From contig NZ_JACJOF010000011.1 in the NCBI RefSeq assembly GCF_014695395.1, positions 1 through 64,000 of the forward strand: a stretch of 64,000 bases of DNA. The letters are read 5' to 3'. Shown piece after piece: positions 32,736-42,036 of this stretch (its first letter is position 1; every line of letters begins with the position of its first letter). Origin of the DNA: Nodosilinea sp. FACHB-131. Its GTDB lineage: Bacteria; Cyanobacteriota; Cyanobacteriia; Phormidesmidales; Phormidesmidaceae. Both the position numbers and the translations under genes were made by a program. The notes under the pieces were generated by a model, which saw only the letters and a list, made by a program, of their open reading frames with translations, was not told where the DNA came from and made no database searches.

Positions 32736-34739
32736 ATGACTAATTCCTCCTCCCGGCGAGCTCTAGTACTTCAGCGGAGTTTTTCGCCCTTCGGCAACAA
32801 GCTTATTCAAGCGGGCTATGTTGACTCTGAGCAGATGCAGAAGGCCTTGGCGGAGAGCCGCAAAAGCGGGCAGTCGCTGACTGATGTGCTTGAGTCGCTC
32901 ACCGGCCAACAGCTATCTCCCGAACTGCTGCGGCAGTACAAAAAACAGCAGCTTTTTGAGCTCAAAATTCTTTACGGGGTTGAATCCCTCGATCCCGAAC
33001 TCAACGATATCTCCCCAGCTCAAGTTGGGCAGCTAATCGATACCCTGGTGCCGGTTGATATCTGCCGTCGTCACCGCTTGGTGCCTCTTTCCAAGGATCA
33101 AGGTGAGACCCCTTCGGTGCTCGTTGCCATGGTCGACCCAGAGAATTTGGAGGCTCAGGACGACCTCAACCGTATTTTGCGGGCCCAGAGCCTCTCTCTT
33201 CGGCGCATGGTCATTACCGTTGAAGACTATCAGCGGCTGATGTCTACCTATCTAGATGATGCCGTAGCTAAGCAGAAGAAAGAAGAACTAGATGCCGCCG
33301 TTGACGTTAACACTAGCCTGGAAGAGCTCGACTTTGGCGCAGGTAGCTTAGAAGATGTTATCGACGAAGAGGCGGACTTGGGCATGGCCCTTAAGGATGC
33401 CGGTGCGGCTCCGGTCATTGCCTTAGTCAACAAAATTTTAGCCAAAGCTCTACAAGAGGGCGTTTCTGATATCCATATTGAGCCTCAAGAGGAATATCTG
33501 AGGGTGCGCTTCCGTAAGGACGGGGTGCTCAAGGAAGCGCTGCCGAAGATGCCCAAGAAGATTATCCCGGCGGTTACCGCCCGCTTTAAAATCATTGCCG
33601 AGCTAGACATCGCTGAGCGCCGAGCACCTCAGGATGGTCGTATTCGGCGGGTGTTCCAGGGGCGCAAAGTTGACTTTCGAGTCAACACTCTGCCCAGTCG
33701 CTGCGGCGAAAAAGTGGTGCTGCGAATTCTAGATAACTCAGCGACTCAGCTAGGTCTAGATAAGCTGATTACTGACCCCGATTCTCTGCGCATTGTGCAG
33801 GAGATGGCCTCTCGGCCCTTTGGCCTGCTGCTGGTGACCGGCCCGACCGGCTCAGGAAAGACAACGACTCTCTACTCGGTGCTGTCTGAGCGGAACGACC
33901 CTGGTATTAACATCAGCACTGCCGAAGACCCGATCGAATACACGCTGCCTGGTTTAACTCAAGTGCAGGTAATTCGCGAAAAGGGCATGGATTTTGCCTC
34001 AATTTTGCGTGCTTTTCTGCGTCAGGATCCAGATGTGATTCTGGTGGGTGAAACCCGCGATCGCGAAACGGCTAAGACGGCCATTGAAGCCGCTTTGACA
34101 GGGCACTTGGTGCTGACCACGTTGCACACTAATGACGCTGCTGGAGCGATCGCTCGCCTCGACGAAATGGGAGTAGAGTCATTCATGGTTTCTAGCGCCC
34201 TGATTGGGGTACTAGCTCAGCGTCTAGTGCGGCGAGTGTGTACTGATTGCCGCATTTCCTACAGCCCGACTCCTGAAGACCTGGCTCACTTTGGTCTGAG
34301 TTCTGCCTCTGAATCAGACATCACCTTCTACAAGGCCAATACCCTTACCGTAGAAGAACTGGTGGCAGCTAAAGATAACAATACTCTCTGTCCAAAGTGT
34401 CAAGGTGGTGGCTACAAGGGGCGAGTCGGAGTATACGAAGTGCTGCGGGTCACCGAGCGGCTGCAAAAGCTGATTTCTGAAGGAGCCCCCACTGAAATGA
34501 TCAAGGAGGCAGCGGTAGAAGAAGGTATGCAGACTCTGCTTTCCTACAGCTTAGACTTGGTGCGACAGGGATACACCACCCTAGACGAAGTGGAACGAGT
34601 AACCTTTACGGATACAGGCTTAGAAGCAGAACTTAAGTCGAAGCGTAAAGCTTCTCTAACCTGTGCTAGCTGCGCCGCTGATCTTCAGCAAGATTGGCTC
34701 GACTGTCTCTACTGCCTCACTCCCCGCTTCCACGATTAG
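32736..34739 (+). CDS. pilB: Type IV pilus assembly ATPase PilB
   Basis: Extension motor of type IV pili, 667 residues. An N-terminal GSPII_E domain (about 15-170), then the ATPase with VTGPTGSGKTTTLYS (Walker A), ILVGETRDRETAKTA (Walker B region), HTNDAAGAIARL and the four-Cys metal site CTDC ... CPKC. After the usual end there is a second CxxC pair set (LTCASCAADLQQDWLDCLYC), a zinc-ribbon-like tail. In cyanobacteria this ATPase drives twitching motility and DNA uptake. It is followed by pilT and pilC on the same strand; spacings of 144 and 250 bases allow extra promoters. Confidence 0.96.
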   Translation: MTNSSSRRALVLQRSFSPFGNKLIQAGYVDSEQMQKALAESRKSGQSLTDVLESLTGQQLSPELLRQYKKQQLFELKILYGVESLDPELNDISPAQVGQLIDTLVPVDICRRHRLVPLSKDQGETPSVLVAMVDPENLEAQDDLNRILRAQSLSLRRMVITVEDYQRLMSTYLDDAVAKQKKEELDAAVDVNTSLEELDFGAGSLEDVIDEEADLGMALKDAGAAPVIALVNKILAKALQEGVSDIHIEPQEEYLRVRFRKDGVLKEALPKMPKKIIPAVTARFKIIAELDIAERRAPQDGRIRRVFQGRKVDFRVNTLPSRCGEKVVLRILDNSATQLGLDKLITDPDSLRIVQEMASRPFGLLLVTGPTGSGKTTTLYSVLSERNDPGINISTAEDPIEYTLPGLTQVQVIREKGMDFASILRAFLRQDPDVILVGETRDRETAKTAIEAALTGHLVLTTLHTNDAAGAIARLDEMGVESFMVSSALIGVLAQRLVRRVCTDCRISYSPTPEDLAHFGLSSASESDITFYKANTLTVEELVAAKDNNTLCPKCQGGGYKGRVGVYEVLRVTERLQKLISEGAPTEMIKEAAVEEGMQTLLSYSLDLVRQGYTTLDEVERVTFTDTGLEAELKSKRKASLTCASCAADLQQDWLDCLYCLTPRFHD

Positions 34740-34883
34740 CAGCTAGTTGACAGGATGTTGTCTCAAATTGGGCATCTTGTTAGCAGCAGCGGACTCTACG
34801 GCACCAACTGTTTTATTGGCTTAGCCTAAGCTTTTCTAACGCTAGACTCTCTCGATGTTTCTCAAACCCCATGAGGTAGCCCT

Positions 34884-36008
34884 ATGGAATTGATGATCGA
34901 AGACTTGATGGAAGAGGTAATTGAGCGGGGTGGCTCTGACCTACACCTTTCCGCAGGTTTGCCCCCTTATATCCGCATTAGCGGCAAACTTACTCCCACC
35001 GAGCACGAGCCGATGACTGCCGAGTCCTGTCAGCGGCTGATCTTCAGCATGCTCAACAATACTCAGCGCAAACAGCTGGAGCAAACCTGGGAGCTGGATT
35101 GCTCCTACGGCGTAAAAGGACTTGCCCGCTTTCGGGTCAACGTCTATAAGGATCGAGGTACCTACGCGGCCTGTTTGCGAGCGCTGAGCTCCAAAATTCC
35201 GAGCATGGATGCACTGGGGTTGCCCAACATCGTGCGGGAACTGTCAGAGAAGCCCCGAGGTTTAATTCTAGTAACCGGCCCCACTGGTTCTGGAAAGTCA
35301 ACCACTCTGGCTTCGATGATCAACAACATCAACCTTACGCGGCCCGAGCACATTCTCACCGTTGAAGACCCGATTGAGTTTGTCTATGAGCCTATCAAAA
35401 GCCTGATTCACCAGCGCCAGATTGGGGAAGACACAAAGAGTTTTGCCAATGCCCTGCGTGCTGCCCTGCGGGAAGATCCCGACGTAATTCTAGTCGGTGA
35501 GATGCGAGACCTCGAAACCATTTCCCTGGCTATTTCGGCCGCAGAAACGGGACACCTAGTCTTTGGTACTCTACACACCAGCTCAGCGGCCCAAACCGTT
35601 GACCGCATGATCGACGTATTCCCTCCTGAGCAGCAGCAGCAGATTCGGGTGCAGCTGTCAGGTTCGCTAGTAGCGGTACTTAGCCAAACTCTTGTGCCTA
35701 AGGCCAATCCTAAGCCCGGCGAGTTTGGTCGCATTATGGCCCAAGAGATCATGGTCATTACCCCAGCGATCGCCAACATGATTCGGGAAGGTAAAACCCC
35801 CCAAATCTACGGTGCTATCCAGACCGGGGGTAAACTGGCGATGCAGACCCTAGAAAAGGTTTTAGCTGATCTCTATAAGGCGGGCACAATTTCCTTTGAG
35901 GCTGCCATGTCTAAGACCTCCCGCCCGGATGAGCTGCAGCGGCTGATTGGAGGCGCGCCAGCACCCAATGCTGCTGCTCGTCAAGGGGCGGCGGTTGGAC
36001 GCCATTAA
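34884..36008 (+). CDS. pilT: Type IV pilus retraction ATPase PilT
   Basis: Retraction motor, 374 residues. Walker A VTGPTGSGKSTTLASM, Walker B region DVILVGEMRDLETISLA, the His box FGTLHTSSAAQTVDR, and the C-terminal AIRNLIRE-type motif seen here as AIANMIREGK, which PilT needs for retraction. The N-terminal PAS-like domain begins MELMIEDLMEEVIERGGSDLH. The tail (about 350-374) is Ala-rich. Works with PilB at the inner-membrane platform formed by PilC. Confidence 0.96.
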   Translation: MELMIEDLMEEVIERGGSDLHLSAGLPPYIRISGKLTPTEHEPMTAESCQRLIFSMLNNTQRKQLEQTWELDCSYGVKGLARFRVNVYKDRGTYAACLRALSSKIPSMDALGLPNIVRELSEKPRGLILVTGPTGSGKSTTLASMINNINLTRPEHILTVEDPIEFVYEPIKSLIHQRQIGEDTKSFANALRAALREDPDVILVGEMRDLETISLAISAAETGHLVFGTLHTSSAAQTVDRMIDVFPPEQQQQIRVQLSGSLVAVLSQTLVPKANPKPGEFGRIMAQEIMVITPAIANMIREGKTPQIYGAIQTGGKLAMQTLEKVLADLYKAGTISFEAAMSKTSRPDELQRLIGGAPAPNAAARQGAAVGRH

Positions 36009-36041
36009 AACCCTAGGCAAACAACCCCATGTAACTAAACT

Positions 36042-36072
36042 GGGCACTCAGGAAAATTTGAACTGGGTGCCC
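36042..36072 (+). terminator. Candidate hairpin terminator after pilT
   Basis: GGGCACTCAG and CTGGGTGCCC form a ten-pair stem with one wobble around an 11-base loop, about 35 bases after the pilT stop. No T-tract follows, so it may only partly stop transcription toward pilC. Confidence 0.5.
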
Positions 36073-36258
36073 TAACCTAGAGAGTGGAAGCACAGTTTTC
36101 TATGCCTGTCACTAACTTAGGGTTAGACCTAGAACTAAAGTGACCATGTTGCTAGAGCAAGGCGCACACCACGTGAGTTCGGGTAGATTTAGCGGGTTCG
36201 GTAAGCTGGACCCGTCGCTATAATTGCAGTACTTTTAAGCCGTTGAGCTAATAGAGCC

Positions 36259-37479
36259 ATGCCTACCTACGTTGCCATTGGTCGCGATACCAGCGGAGCC
36301 CAGCGCAAAGAGCGGATCTCCGCTGAGACTCCTAACGAGGCCCGTAATCTCTTAAAAGATCAGGGCCTTTATGTGATGGATATAAAGGAGGAATCCGGGT
36401 TCAATATTGACCTGGAGAGCATTAAAACCTCCATGACCAAGGTGACGGTTAAGGATAAGGCAATCTTTTCCCGTCAGTTTGCTGCTCTAGTTAACGCTGG
36501 TGTTGCTCTAGTGCGAGGGTTGGGGGTACTGGCAGACGACTGCTCTAATCCAAAGCTCAAGAAGGCGCTGATGGCCATCAACGCTGACGTGCAGCAGGGC
36601 ACTAACCTATCTGACGCTATGCGTAAACACCCGGCCTGTTTTGACAACCTCTACGTGGCGCTTATTCAAGCGGGCGAGGTGGGTGGCGTACTCGATGAAG
36701 TCCTCAACCGTTTGGCCAAGCTACTGGAGGATTTAGCCCGGTTGCAAAACCAGATTAAGTCGGCTATGGCTTATCCGGTAACAGTAGGATTCTTGGCGGT
36801 GATAATCTTTGTCGGCATGACGGTGTTTTTGCTGCCGATCTTTGCTGATATGTTTGAGGACTTAGGGACTGACCTACCAGTTTTCACTCAGATCATGATG
36901 ATGATCAGTCGGTTTTTGCGCCAGCCCTTGAACTGGGTATTCATGGTGGCGGCGATATCGGCGCTGACATTTGCCTACCGGCGATACTACGCCACCCTCA
37001 ACGGTCGTCGAGTGATTGACCGTTTGTCTCTCAAGATGCCTCTGTTTGGCGACTTGATTCAAAAAACGGCTACTGCTCGGTTTTGCCGCACCTTTGGTTC
37101 TCTTTCAAGGTCTGGGGTCCCTATTCTCACTGCACTGGAGATTGTGCGGGACACGGCGGGTAATCAGGTGATTGCTGAGGCTGTGGATGAGGCCCGTAAG
37201 GATGTACAGGGGGGAGGGATGATTAGTCTGGCACTCCAAAAACACGCAGTGTTTCCCGGTATGGCAATCCAGATGATTAGTATTGGGGAAGAAACTGGGG
37301 AACTAGACTCAATGCTAATGAAGGTGGCTGACTTCTATGAGGACGAGGTAGAACAGGCTGTGAAGGCTCTGACCAGCATCATGGAGCCGATCATGATTGT
37401 GGTGTTGGGTGGCATGGTAGGGTCGATTCTGGTATCGATGTACTTGCCAATGTTCAAGATTATGGATGCGATTGGTTAG
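36259..37479 (+). CDS. pilC: Type IV pilus inner-membrane platform protein PilC
   Basis: A 406-residue member of the GspF/PilC family with two T2SSF domains (about 65-190 and 270-395). Membrane helices lie near 170-195, 220-240 and 375-395. Typical motifs are FSRQFAALVNAGVALVRGL, ALIQAGEVGGVLDEVL and its repeat in the second half, MISIGEETGELDSML. It couples the motor ATPases to pilin assembly. A perfect hairpin terminator follows, so it ends the pil run. Confidence 0.95.
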   Translation: MPTYVAIGRDTSGAQRKERISAETPNEARNLLKDQGLYVMDIKEESGFNIDLESIKTSMTKVTVKDKAIFSRQFAALVNAGVALVRGLGVLADDCSNPKLKKALMAINADVQQGTNLSDAMRKHPACFDNLYVALIQAGEVGGVLDEVLNRLAKLLEDLARLQNQIKSAMAYPVTVGFLAVIIFVGMTVFLLPIFADMFEDLGTDLPVFTQIMMMISRFLRQPLNWVFMVAAISALTFAYRRYYATLNGRRVIDRLSLKMPLFGDLIQKTATARFCRTFGSLSRSGVPILTALEIVRDTAGNQVIAEAVDEARKDVQGGGMISLALQKHAVFPGMAIQMISIGEETGELDSMLMKVADFYEDEVEQAVKALTSIMEPIMIVVLGGMVGSILVSMYLPMFKIMDAIG

Positions 37480-37519
37480 GATCCAGTGACCCCTGTGGTC
37501 TATCGTTGACAACTGTCTC

Positions 37520-37559
37520 AAAACAGTGGCCAAGGCATCTTTGCCTTGGCCACTGTTTT
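37520..37559. terminator. Strong bidirectional terminator after pilC
   Basis: A perfect 18-bp stem, AAAACAGTGGCCAAGGCA with its complement, encloses four bases and ends in TTTT on both strands. It lies between convergent pilC and the geranylgeranyl-reductase-family gene. Confidence 0.9.
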
Positions 37560-37578
37560 GCTGAGCAGCTTAGTAGAG

Positions 37579-38730
37579 CTAAGACAATAGCCCTTTGCTG
37601 AGCCGCTGGATAGCTCTGTGGGCCACCTCGCCATAGCTGACCTCACCACAGAACACCTTCACCATGGTTAGAGTGCTAGAGGGACGTTTCACCCCAGCAC
37701 GATAGGCCAAGGCTGGTGCGCTGTAGACTAAGCGGGCTATGCGTCTGGCCCAACGCATCTCTTCGCCCCATTCTGTGTTCATTATCTGGCTGTAGTCTGC
37801 TAATGCTTGATGCCCCTTTGAGGCTGGGAGTTCACTGTCTTCTTTAAGAGCCTGGGCGATCGCATCTGCGGCCTTAAGCCCGCTAAAGATGGAGGGGCGA
37901 ATGCCCTCGGCAGTGAATGGATCAACTACACAGGCGGCTTCCCCTGCTAACACGGCTCGATGGGTGTGCAACTCCTGGAACCCGTCCCAAATGAATATAG
38001 GATGGCCAAAGTGCTGTACGGTGCTGGCGTTTACGCCAAAGGCGGCAGCATAGTCCCCAACTGGAGTTCGTAGGTCCTGCTTGCGCTGAGCCCCGGAGCG
38101 AAAGACACCCCCGCCAATGGAGTAGCCATCGGCTTTAGGAAAATTCCACAGGTAGCCCTGCTGCATGAGGCCCAGGTCAAAATGCACTACGGGCTCGCTG
38201 GGAACTTCCAGGCGAGGCTCGGCTTCTAGAGCTGCGGCCAGTTTATACCGACGTTGGGAAAAGCCAAGCCATTTGGCCATTAACCCGCGTGCCCCGTCTG
38301 CCGCAATTAAAAAACGTCCCTGAGCTGGGCCCTGAGTAGTGTTGACCTGCCAGAAATCCCCATGGTTTTCGATGCTTTGGGCCTTGGTGCCATCCCAAAG
38401 GGTAGCCCCTTGTTTTTGGGCCTGTTGCACAATGAAGTAGTCAAACTCGTCGCGCCGCACCATCCACAGCGCTTTTTCAGCAGGCAGTTCGGCTTCAATG
38501 GGGTCGGCCATATTGAAGGTGTAGCGAACCTTGCGCACCTTAACAGAGATAGCAGGAGCAAAGTCAAAGTCAAACCACTGAGCTACCTGTGGCGAGACAC
38601 CGCCGCCGCAGGGTTTGTAACGAGGGAGTTTGGCGGCATCGAGCAGCAGAACTTGATGACCTGCTTTGCTGAGGTGGTAGGCGGCAGTGGATCCGGCGGG
38701 TCCGGCACCGACAATAATGCAGTCGTACAT
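37579..38730 (-). CDS. Geranylgeranyl reductase family FAD-dependent oxidoreductase
   Basis: A 383-residue flavoprotein. IIVGAGPAGSTAAYHLSKAG is the N-terminal FAD-binding motif, followed by PRYKPCGGGVSP, RRDEFDYFIVQQA, LIAADGARG and GEAACVVDPFTAEGIRPS, the pattern of the geranylgeranyl reductase / ChlP family. It is probably not ChlP itself but a relative of unknown substrate that reduces prenyl chains. It lies 34 bases downstream of hpt, and the pair suggests a role in prenyl-lipid (tocopherol or quinone) metabolism; that link is inference. Confidence 0.85.
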   Translation of the reverse strand: MYDCIIVGAGPAGSTAAYHLSKAGHQVLLLDAAKLPRYKPCGGGVSPQVAQWFDFDFAPAISVKVRKVRYTFNMADPIEAELPAEKALWMVRRDEFDYFIVQQAQKQGATLWDGTKAQSIENHGDFWQVNTTQGPAQGRFLIAADGARGLMAKWLGFSQRRYKLAAALEAEPRLEVPSEPVVHFDLGLMQQGYLWNFPKADGYSIGGGVFRSGAQRKQDLRTPVGDYAAAFGVNASTVQHFGHPIFIWDGFQELHTHRAVLAGEAACVVDPFTAEGIRPSIFSGLKAADAIAQALKEDSELPASKGHQALADYSQIMNTEWGEEMRWARRIARLVYSAPALAYRAGVKRPSSTLTMVKVFCGEVSYGEVAHRAIQRLSKGLLS

Positions 38731-38764
38731 AGGTTTACTATCCTTTACGCTAAGCTGCTTTGCT

Positions 38765-39763
38765 CTAGGCCAGCCAGCAGGCGAGGGGAAACATTAGGTA
38801 TTGCAGGAAGAACAGCTTCCAAATGAACTGATAAAACTCGGGATAGGTCAGATTCCTTTGAGCCATGGCATTTTGGCCGCTGTGGGGCACCCGCAAGCTC
38901 ATCCACCACAGGAAAGCTAGCACTAACAGGTGCGAGCCTGCCAGGAAAGGCCGATTGACCTCATCCAACCAGGGGGTGACTAGCGCCATGCCCAGATAAC
39001 AGACAGTGAGAATACTCAACGCCAGCTTAAACACGGTGCGCTGACCCAGCTTTAAGGATAGAGTGCTGATGCCGTAGCGGCGATCGCCCTCAATGTCGGG
39101 AATATCTTTAAATAGCGCAATAGCAATGCTAAATAGCAGAACAAATGCCGTCAGCGCCCAAACTCGTCCAGGAATGGTGAGGGGAAGACTGAGGCGATCG
39201 CTAAAGTGCAGAAATAACCCCAAATTTACAATGGTGCCCCGCACCGCCAAAATACATACTGAGGCCCAAAACGGAAACCGTTTGAGCCGCGCCGGGGGCA
39301 GTGAATAAGCAGTGCCGATAATCAGGCTCAGGCCCACCGTCGCCAGCAACCAAGGACCGCCTACGACCGCTAAACCCATGGCCCCTAGGCCTGCTAAGCC
39401 AACAATCCAGCGGCCATCAGCAACGGAAAATTCTCCGGCAGCCAGGGGCAGGTGGGGTTTGTTGATGCGATCGATCGCAATATCCTCCAGCTGATTGAGG
39501 CCAACAATGTAGAGATTGCCTAGCAGACAGGCTGCCACAGCAATTCCGACTAGACCCAGCAGAGGCTGGAAGGATGCGAGGTTTTCGAAACCTAGATCAG
39601 CCAGAACGATGGCGGCAATGCCCACCACGCTGAGACTAGTGCCAATGACGGTGTGAGGCCGCCAGAATTTCCAAAGGGCGTAGAGCCAAGAACGAGGGGA
39701 CTGGGTAAAGCGCAGCCGCTTCCCCTGGGGCATAGAGGAATTCGGTGGGGCAGCGTTGGTCAT
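38765..39763 (-). CDS. hpt: Homogentisate phytyltransferase (UbiA family)
   Basis: Membrane prenyltransferase of 332 residues with about nine helices. It joins homogentisate and phytyl diphosphate, the first committed step to tocopherol. Both Asp-rich motifs are present: NQLEDIAIDRINKPHLPLAAG and DIPDIEGDRRYGISTLSLKLG. The sequence fits the cyanobacterial Hpt branch, not chlorophyll synthase or ubiquinone UbiA. It precedes the geranylgeranyl-reductase-family gene in a likely two-gene operon. Confidence 0.9.
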   Translation of the reverse strand: MTNAAPPNSSMPQGKRLRFTQSPRSWLYALWKFWRPHTVIGTSLSVVGIAAIVLADLGFENLASFQPLLGLVGIAVAACLLGNLYIVGLNQLEDIAIDRINKPHLPLAAGEFSVADGRWIVGLAGLGAMGLAVVGGPWLLATVGLSLIIGTAYSLPPARLKRFPFWASVCILAVRGTIVNLGLFLHFSDRLSLPLTIPGRVWALTAFVLLFSIAIALFKDIPDIEGDRRYGISTLSLKLGQRTVFKLALSILTVCYLGMALVTPWLDEVNRPFLAGSHLLVLAFLWWMSLRVPHSGQNAMAQRNLTYPEFYQFIWKLFFLQYLMFPLACWLA

Positions 39764-39855
39764 AAATTAAATCTTATCGCCAGGGGTTCAGTGTTCTAGC
39801 TTATCGGCTGATGGCCTATTTATTGGCCTACTCTAACTGGGCTGGGCCGATTTTC

Positions 39856-40941
39856 TCAGTCTTGAACGGGTTTCCCTCGCATCGCTTCGATATCCAGCCA
39901 GGTGACGATTACCCCGGCCACCGGCACCGCTAGAAAGAGACCCAAAACTCCGGCTACCGTAGCCCCTACAATCAAGGCAAAGAACATGACCACGGGATTA
40001 ATATCTAAAGAATCTTTCATGATGTAGGGCAGCAGCAGATTTTCTTCAATCTGTTCTACCGCAACGCAAACGACAACGGCTTGGATGGCTAACCATACCC
40101 CCTGGGATAGCAGCAGCAAGGATACAATGCTGATCCCCATGGTTGCCCCAATGCCTGGAATCAAATTAAATAACCCGGCAATGACGGCGAGCACCAGCGG
40201 AAAGGGCATGCCCAAAAAGGCAAAGACCGCAAAGGTGGAGGTGATAGAAAACACAGCCAGCAGCAGCCGGCCCCAAAAGAAACTCAGCAAATTGTGCTGA
40301 ATCACGGTGTTGAAGCGCACTTTATTGCGAATGGGCAGGTTATTGAGCAACCACCACCAAATTTTGGCCCCATCCAGCATCATAAATAAAGTGACGACTG
40401 CAACGAGAATGGCGAGGACCAGATTGGCCAGGGTTGATTGCAGAAGCCCTAGCCCAGTTGTGAGAATGGCTACGGCCTGGTTTTGTAGCTGAGGCTCTAG
40501 ACCCTGCAAATCGACGGGCAGATTCAGCGTTTCTAACAGTTCTTCGGCGCTGCTCAGCCAGGGTATGACTGAATCGGAAAAGTTTTGTACGCTGGCAGAA
40601 AGCTGCTGCCCTTGGGATAACACCGCCATGCCCAAGGTGAGGGAGAGGCCAACAATAATGGCCAAGCAAGTGAGAAATACAGCGATCGCCGCTACCCCGC
40701 GGGGTAGCCATCGGCTGAGCCAGGTGACCGGATGGTTGAGCAAAAACGCCAAAATAGTAGCGGTAACAAACACTACTATTAGTACTTCAAAGTAGGCCAA
40801 CAGCTGAATAGTGGCCCAACCGCTGGCAAACAACAGCAAGAACCGCACTAGAGTGCTGGTGCCTAAAGCGGCCCAGATACTATCTTTGCTCCGAGGCGAC
40901 GCTCCTGGGGCAGTTTCTTCCTGGGATTCCTCAGTTTTCAT
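39856..40941 (-). CDS. AI-2E family transporter (PerM-like)
   Basis: About 361 residues from ATG 40941 (MKTEESQEETAPG). Eight hydrophobic stretches, with the family pattern FILLNHPVTWLSRWLPRGVAAIAVF-like near the start and NLIPGIGATMGI, EENLLLPYIMKDSLDINPVVMFFALIVG and GVLGLFLAVPVAGVI near the end, mark the AI-2E/PerM family. Members export small molecules; in cyanobacteria some are reported as Na+/H+ antiporters. The start overlaps the end of the DUF2288 gene by 11 bases, so translation is likely coupled. Confidence 0.85.
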   Translation of the reverse strand: MKTEESQEETAPGASPRSKDSIWAALGTSTLVRFLLLFASGWATIQLLAYFEVLIVVFVTATILAFLLNHPVTWLSRWLPRGVAAIAVFLTCLAIIVGLSLTLGMAVLSQGQQLSASVQNFSDSVIPWLSSAEELLETLNLPVDLQGLEPQLQNQAVAILTTGLGLLQSTLANLVLAILVAVVTLFMMLDGAKIWWWLLNNLPIRNKVRFNTVIQHNLLSFFWGRLLLAVFSITSTFAVFAFLGMPFPLVLAVIAGLFNLIPGIGATMGISIVSLLLLSQGVWLAIQAVVVCVAVEQIEENLLLPYIMKDSLDINPVVMFFALIVGATVAGVLGLFLAVPVAGVIVTWLDIEAMRGKPVQD

Positions 40942-41236
40942 GGACTGGGGCTTCTTGCACGAGCACGAAAGGTTGCACAATCAACGACTGAAACTGCTTT
41001 TTAGCGGCTTGATCCCACACTTCTAGCTGTAAGGGTGAGGGCTTGGTGATAAGAGCTTCGGCAATCCAACGGTTGACGGCGGCGGTATTGTCGGTGGCGA
41101 TCGCCACTCCCACCTCGACTAAATCTAGCTGGCGATCCACCACCACCACCGCCCCCCGATTAGCGTGGGGGCTGATCCAAGCCCAGTCGGCGGGGGCCAG
41201 CATATCGGTAAGTTCTTGTTTGAGGTCTTGGGACAT
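40931..41236 (-). CDS. DUF2288 family protein
   Basis: A 101-residue soluble protein of the DUF2288 family. The core HANRGAVVVVDRQLDLVEVG, VAIATDNTAAVNRWIAEALI and SLIVQPFVLVQE is typical. Its role is unknown. Its 3' end overlaps the start of the perM-like gene by 11 bases and reading frames differ, so the two are probably translated from one message. Confidence 0.85.
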   Translation of the reverse strand: MSQDLKQELTDMLAPADWAWISPHANRGAVVVVDRQLDLVEVGVAIATDNTAAVNRWIAEALITKPSPLQLEVWDQAAKKQFQSLIVQPFVLVQEAPVHEN

Positions 41237-41278
41237 GGCTTGGCCAGTGCGATCGCGAACTTTTACAGGCTACCAGAT

Positions 41279-41332
41279 GGGACGGGATGGGGGTGGAGGG
41301 GTGGGGAGTGGGTGGATGGGTAGGTGAGGGGA
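41279..41332 (+). repeat. G-rich low-complexity repeat next to plsC stop codon
   Basis: A run of G-tracts (GGGACGGGATGGGGGTGGAG and on to 41332) ends directly at the stop codon of the minus-strand plsC gene. It satisfies the four-G-tract rule for a G-quadruplex on the plus strand. Its complement resembles the C-rich repeat at 4729. Confidence 0.8.
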
Positions 41333-41971
41333 TTAGCGGCCAAGGTCGTGGAGGCGGTGAACCTCGGCGGCGCACTGAGCGGTGATTACCTCTAACCCTT
41401 CGCGGGCCGTGGAGGGGGGTGGGGCGATCGGGGCACCAATGCGAATCGTAAGGGGAGTGGGGCGGGGTATAGAAGATCCTTTAGTAAAAATGCGCTGGGT
41501 GCCCCAAAGGCTGACGGGCAGCAGCGGCACCTGAGCTTTGGCCGCAATCAGCGCCGCGCCGATTTTAGGCTCAGGAATGCGGCCATCGGGGGTGCGAGTG
41601 CCCTGGAGAAAAATGCCCACCGCCCAGCCCTGCTCCAGCTGCTTGAGGGCTTCGCGAATGGCGCTGCGATCGGCGCTGCCCCGCTTCACTGGGTAGGCCC
41701 CGTAGAGGCGAATGGCCTGGCTGAGCACGGGCACTTTAAACAGCTCTTCCTTGGCCATGTAAGAGACGGGGCGGCGCACGGCAGCAGAGAGCAGCGGTGG
41801 GTCAAAGTCGCTAGCGTGGTTGGCGACTACCACCAGTCCCCCGGTTTTGGGCACCTGATCTGTACCGTAGACTCGGCCCCGAAAATATAGGCCCAGCATA
41901 GGACTGACCACCGACCATTTGAACAGGTGGTACCACAGCAGGTTAACGGGGGGTTCGCGATCGCGGCTCAT
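41333..41971 (-). CDS. plsC: 1-acyl-sn-glycerol-3-phosphate acyltransferase
   Basis: About 212 residues from ATG 41971 (MSRDREPP); a start at 41998 is possible. Catalytic VVANHASDFDPPLL (HX4D) and the substrate motif FLQGTRTPDGRI (in place of EGTR) are present. It makes phosphatidic acid from lysophosphatidate and acyl-ACP at the membrane. It is the last gene of a plsX-fabH-fabD-plsC run, which fits: PlsX supplies acyl phosphate and FabH/FabD start fatty acid synthesis. Confidence 0.92.
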   Translation of the reverse strand: MSRDREPPVNLLWYHLFKWSVVSPMLGLYFRGRVYGTDQVPKTGGLVVVANHASDFDPPLLSAAVRRPVSYMAKEELFKVPVLSQAIRLYGAYPVKRGSADRSAIREALKQLEQGWAVGIFLQGTRTPDGRIPEPKIGAALIAAKAQVPLLPVSLWGTQRIFTKGSSIPRPTPLTIRIGAPIAPPPSTAREGLEVITAQCAAEVHRLHDLGR

Positions 41972-42036
41972 CTCGGGCCTATTCTGTAAAACCATCAAAG
42001 TCCCTTTGCCTGGAAGACTGGACTGTCGCGCGAGGC

